From contig CM022671.1 of NCBI GenBank assembly GCA_012295275.1, positions 20,338,822 through 20,402,821 of the forward strand: a stretch of 64,000 bases of DNA, in the 5' to 3' direction. This document shows positions 62,392-64,000 of the stretch, piece by piece (positions within the stretch are counted from its first letter, which is position 1; each line of letters starts with the position of its first letter). The position numbers were made by a program, and so were the translations under genes. The notes below the pieces were generated by a model. That model had not been told where the DNA came from, did no database searches, and saw only the letters and a list, made by a program, of their open reading frames with translations. The DNA comes from Chrysomallon squamiferum (Eukaryota; Mollusca; Gastropoda; Neomphalida; Peltospiridae).

Positions 62392-63781
62392 TGTGGTTTT
62401 TGTTTTTAAATTTTCTAACTTTTTTTTTTTTTTCTTATACAACTTTAAAAAAAAAAAAAAAGAATGTGACAAATTACTTGAGCAGAATCAAGAATCAGTT
62501 GACACGAAGCAAGCTGATAAAGATGGCTTTGCTATGCTGTCTTCAGTTGGGGTGTATGAAAAAAGATATACAGGGCTATCATATACCAGTCCAAGTTTTA
62601 ACTTCTCCATTCAGCTGCCAACTAGCCGTGAGTGGTTACATTAACAAAAATACTGTCACTTTTTACATTAATAAAACAATATGCCTTTTTACATTAATAA
62701 AAAAATATTCCTTTTTACATTTATAAAAATACATTTATTTTTTATAAAGAACAATTATTTTTTGCATTTACAAAAATACTATTGTTTTTTACATTAACAA
62801 AAATACTATTACTTTTTACATTTACAAAAGTACTATTCCTTTTCACATTAATAAAATAATATTCCTTGTTCCAATTGTTAAAAATACAATATTTTTTTAC
62901 ATTAACAAAAATATATTTCTGTACATTTATCATATAATTGATGTGCTTCTTATACTTCTTATTTGTATGTCTATTTCCAGGGGAGAGTTTAGAGAAAATT
63001 CATGCCATAAAGTTTGACTTTAGAAGTCCAAAGGGCAATGGTGCTGATTCGTATTATTCAGATAATCCAATCTGCAGAGTCTTCAACTTCAGTAAAGCAG
63101 ATTTCTCCCACTACGTGTTGCACCAACCTGTAAGTTTAATTATTATTATTTTTAATATGTTTTCCAAACTTAATCTAATTTCATATACAGGGTAATCTAT
63201 TAACCAAGTTATATGGCTTTGGCAGTCCAATTTATGCACACGAGTGTACCATTTTGACACACCTATTAATAATTCATTTTATGAACTACTGTCCTATAAG
63301 AGAAGATTTTTACATTTTTTTTTTTTTTTTTTTTTTTTTTTAATCTGTCCTAAACTTCAAGACTATTTAAAAAATATATTACTAAGAAGGAATAAATAAA
63401 AATGATCTCCAAAAATTATATTACTAGTCCCACTTTTTAATTATAAATTTACATTTCATAACACATTTATATTTATATTTGTATCTCAAATTAAACTTCT
63501 TTTTTTATATGATATTTATTTCTTTTTTCTTTTTTTTCTTAAAGCCTGATCTTTCATATGCTTGTATTGTTGGACTTGAATTAAATCACATTATCAGATA
63601 TGTTTATCAGTTCACCATAGAAACATTTCCAGAAAAAGCTCAGCTGAACTACACAGTGGTTGCTCATAGTAAGTGGTATCTACACATGTACTGAGTGGAC
63701 ATTTAGAAAAAAAAAAAAATGTTTGGTTAAGTTAAAAACTGATTAAAAACTCTTTCAATTTCAGTTTTAGGAAAGAAAACT
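61402..63781 (+). CDS. 5' part of a secreted or type I membrane protein gene, possibly IL-17-receptor-like
   Basis: Exons: 61402-61503, 61879-61930, 62463-62627, 62981-63129, 63545-63668, and a tentative 17-nt exon 63765-63781. All are GT-AG and keep frame; the gene continues past the window. The protein starts with a signal peptide (MGWHIPAILLFVHVACSS) followed by Cys-containing sequence (DDECDVSRRC) with NFS and NYT sequons. The stretch in exons 4-5 has the order NPICRVFNF, then a hydrophobic strand, then YVYQFTIETFPEK. This resembles, from memory, the first FnIII-like domain of IL-17 receptors (C-x-F, then Y-x-x-x-V-x-x-x-P). That likeness is weak; the intracellular SEFIR domain that would decide it lies outside the window. 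The gene model is well supported, the family name is not. Confidence 0.6.
62336..62395. repeat. (TTA)n, poly(T) and (GT)n tract
   Basis: Three simple repeats in succession inside intron 2 of the last gene, about 70 bp before the exon 3 acceptor. Confidence 0.9.
62632..62935. repeat. 30-bp minisatellite in intron 3 of the last gene
   Basis: About nine or ten units of TTTTTACATTAACAAAAATA plus roughly 10 more bases, with a 30-bp period. It begins within a few bases of the donor of exon 3 (62627) and ends about 45 bp before the next exon. Because 30 is a multiple of three, the minus strand reads a repeated VNVKNNSIF-like peptide, which has no other coding support. Confidence 0.85.
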
Positions 63782-64000
63782 GTAAGTCATTTGTAAAAAA
63801 AGAAAAAAAAAATAATTCCAGTAAATAGAAACTTAAGTGTCAATTTTAGCTGCTATCAGTGTTTATATCTTGATATTTATTAGACAAATAAATGAAGAAA
63901 TGTTAATAGATTTTGATGTTAATGGTTTTTGGGTATCAAACTGATGATATGTGAAAAGAAATCTATTTGCACATAATAGGCAACTCTTACCAGTTAGCAA

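Noticed and set aside
62632-62935. Regular 30-bp repeats considered as a CRISPR-like array
   Set aside because: There are no unique spacers, units are contiguous and degenerate, and the context is a eukaryotic intron.

Overview
This is an AT-rich metazoan nuclear window with GT-AG introns, many microsatellites and small DNA transposons. Protein content and repeats point to a lophotrochozoan, most likely a mollusc: the sortilin introns carry degenerate copies of what I recognise from memory as a common molluscan SINE, and a block near 58-59.6 kb repeats an AAGGGGANTAACTC-type core that I also associate with molluscan repeats. The species cannot be named from sequence alone.

Layout. (1) 676-13231, minus strand: a complete 16-exon aminoacylase-1 (ACY1) gene. 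The spliced product is 400 aa and all zinc and catalytic residues are present. (2) 13.2-26.7 kb: intergenic, with long microsatellites, a fold-back element, a broken Tigger/jerky-type transposon and a tRNA-derived SINE-like fragment. (3) 26693-27949, plus strand: a class A GPCR of 418 aa whose coding sequence lies in one exon. (4) 28-34.2 kb: intergenic, with a pogo/Tigger-type MITE flanked by TA and an internally deleted hAT element flanked by an imperfect 8-bp duplication. (5) 34245-52901, plus strand: a complete 22-exon sortilin gene of 865 aa with signal peptide, furin-cleaved propeptide, VPS10 propeller, ten-cysteine 10CC module, one transmembrane helix and an acidic-cluster tail. (6) 53-61.4 kb: probable sortilin 3' UTR, then a degenerate tandem repeat block. 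(7) 61402 to the right edge, plus strand: the 5' part of a secreted or type I membrane protein gene. It weakly resembles an IL-17-receptor ectodomain and runs off the window.

The genes are neighbours rather than a pathway. ACY1 is a cytosolic N-acyl amino acid hydrolase, the GPCR a probable surface receptor, sortilin a Golgi-to-endosome sorting receptor, and the last gene a candidate surface receptor. I found no convincing undescribed system. The most unusual observations are repeated decoy 5' splice sites downstream of sortilin exon 9, a 15-nt final coding exon carrying half of the sortilin sorting motif, a GPCR that has lost several class A landmark residues, and a cluster of non-autonomous DNA transposons upstream of sortilin.

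Exon coordinates were worked out by hand from splice sites, reading phase and remembered vertebrate homologues. No alignment or database search was run.
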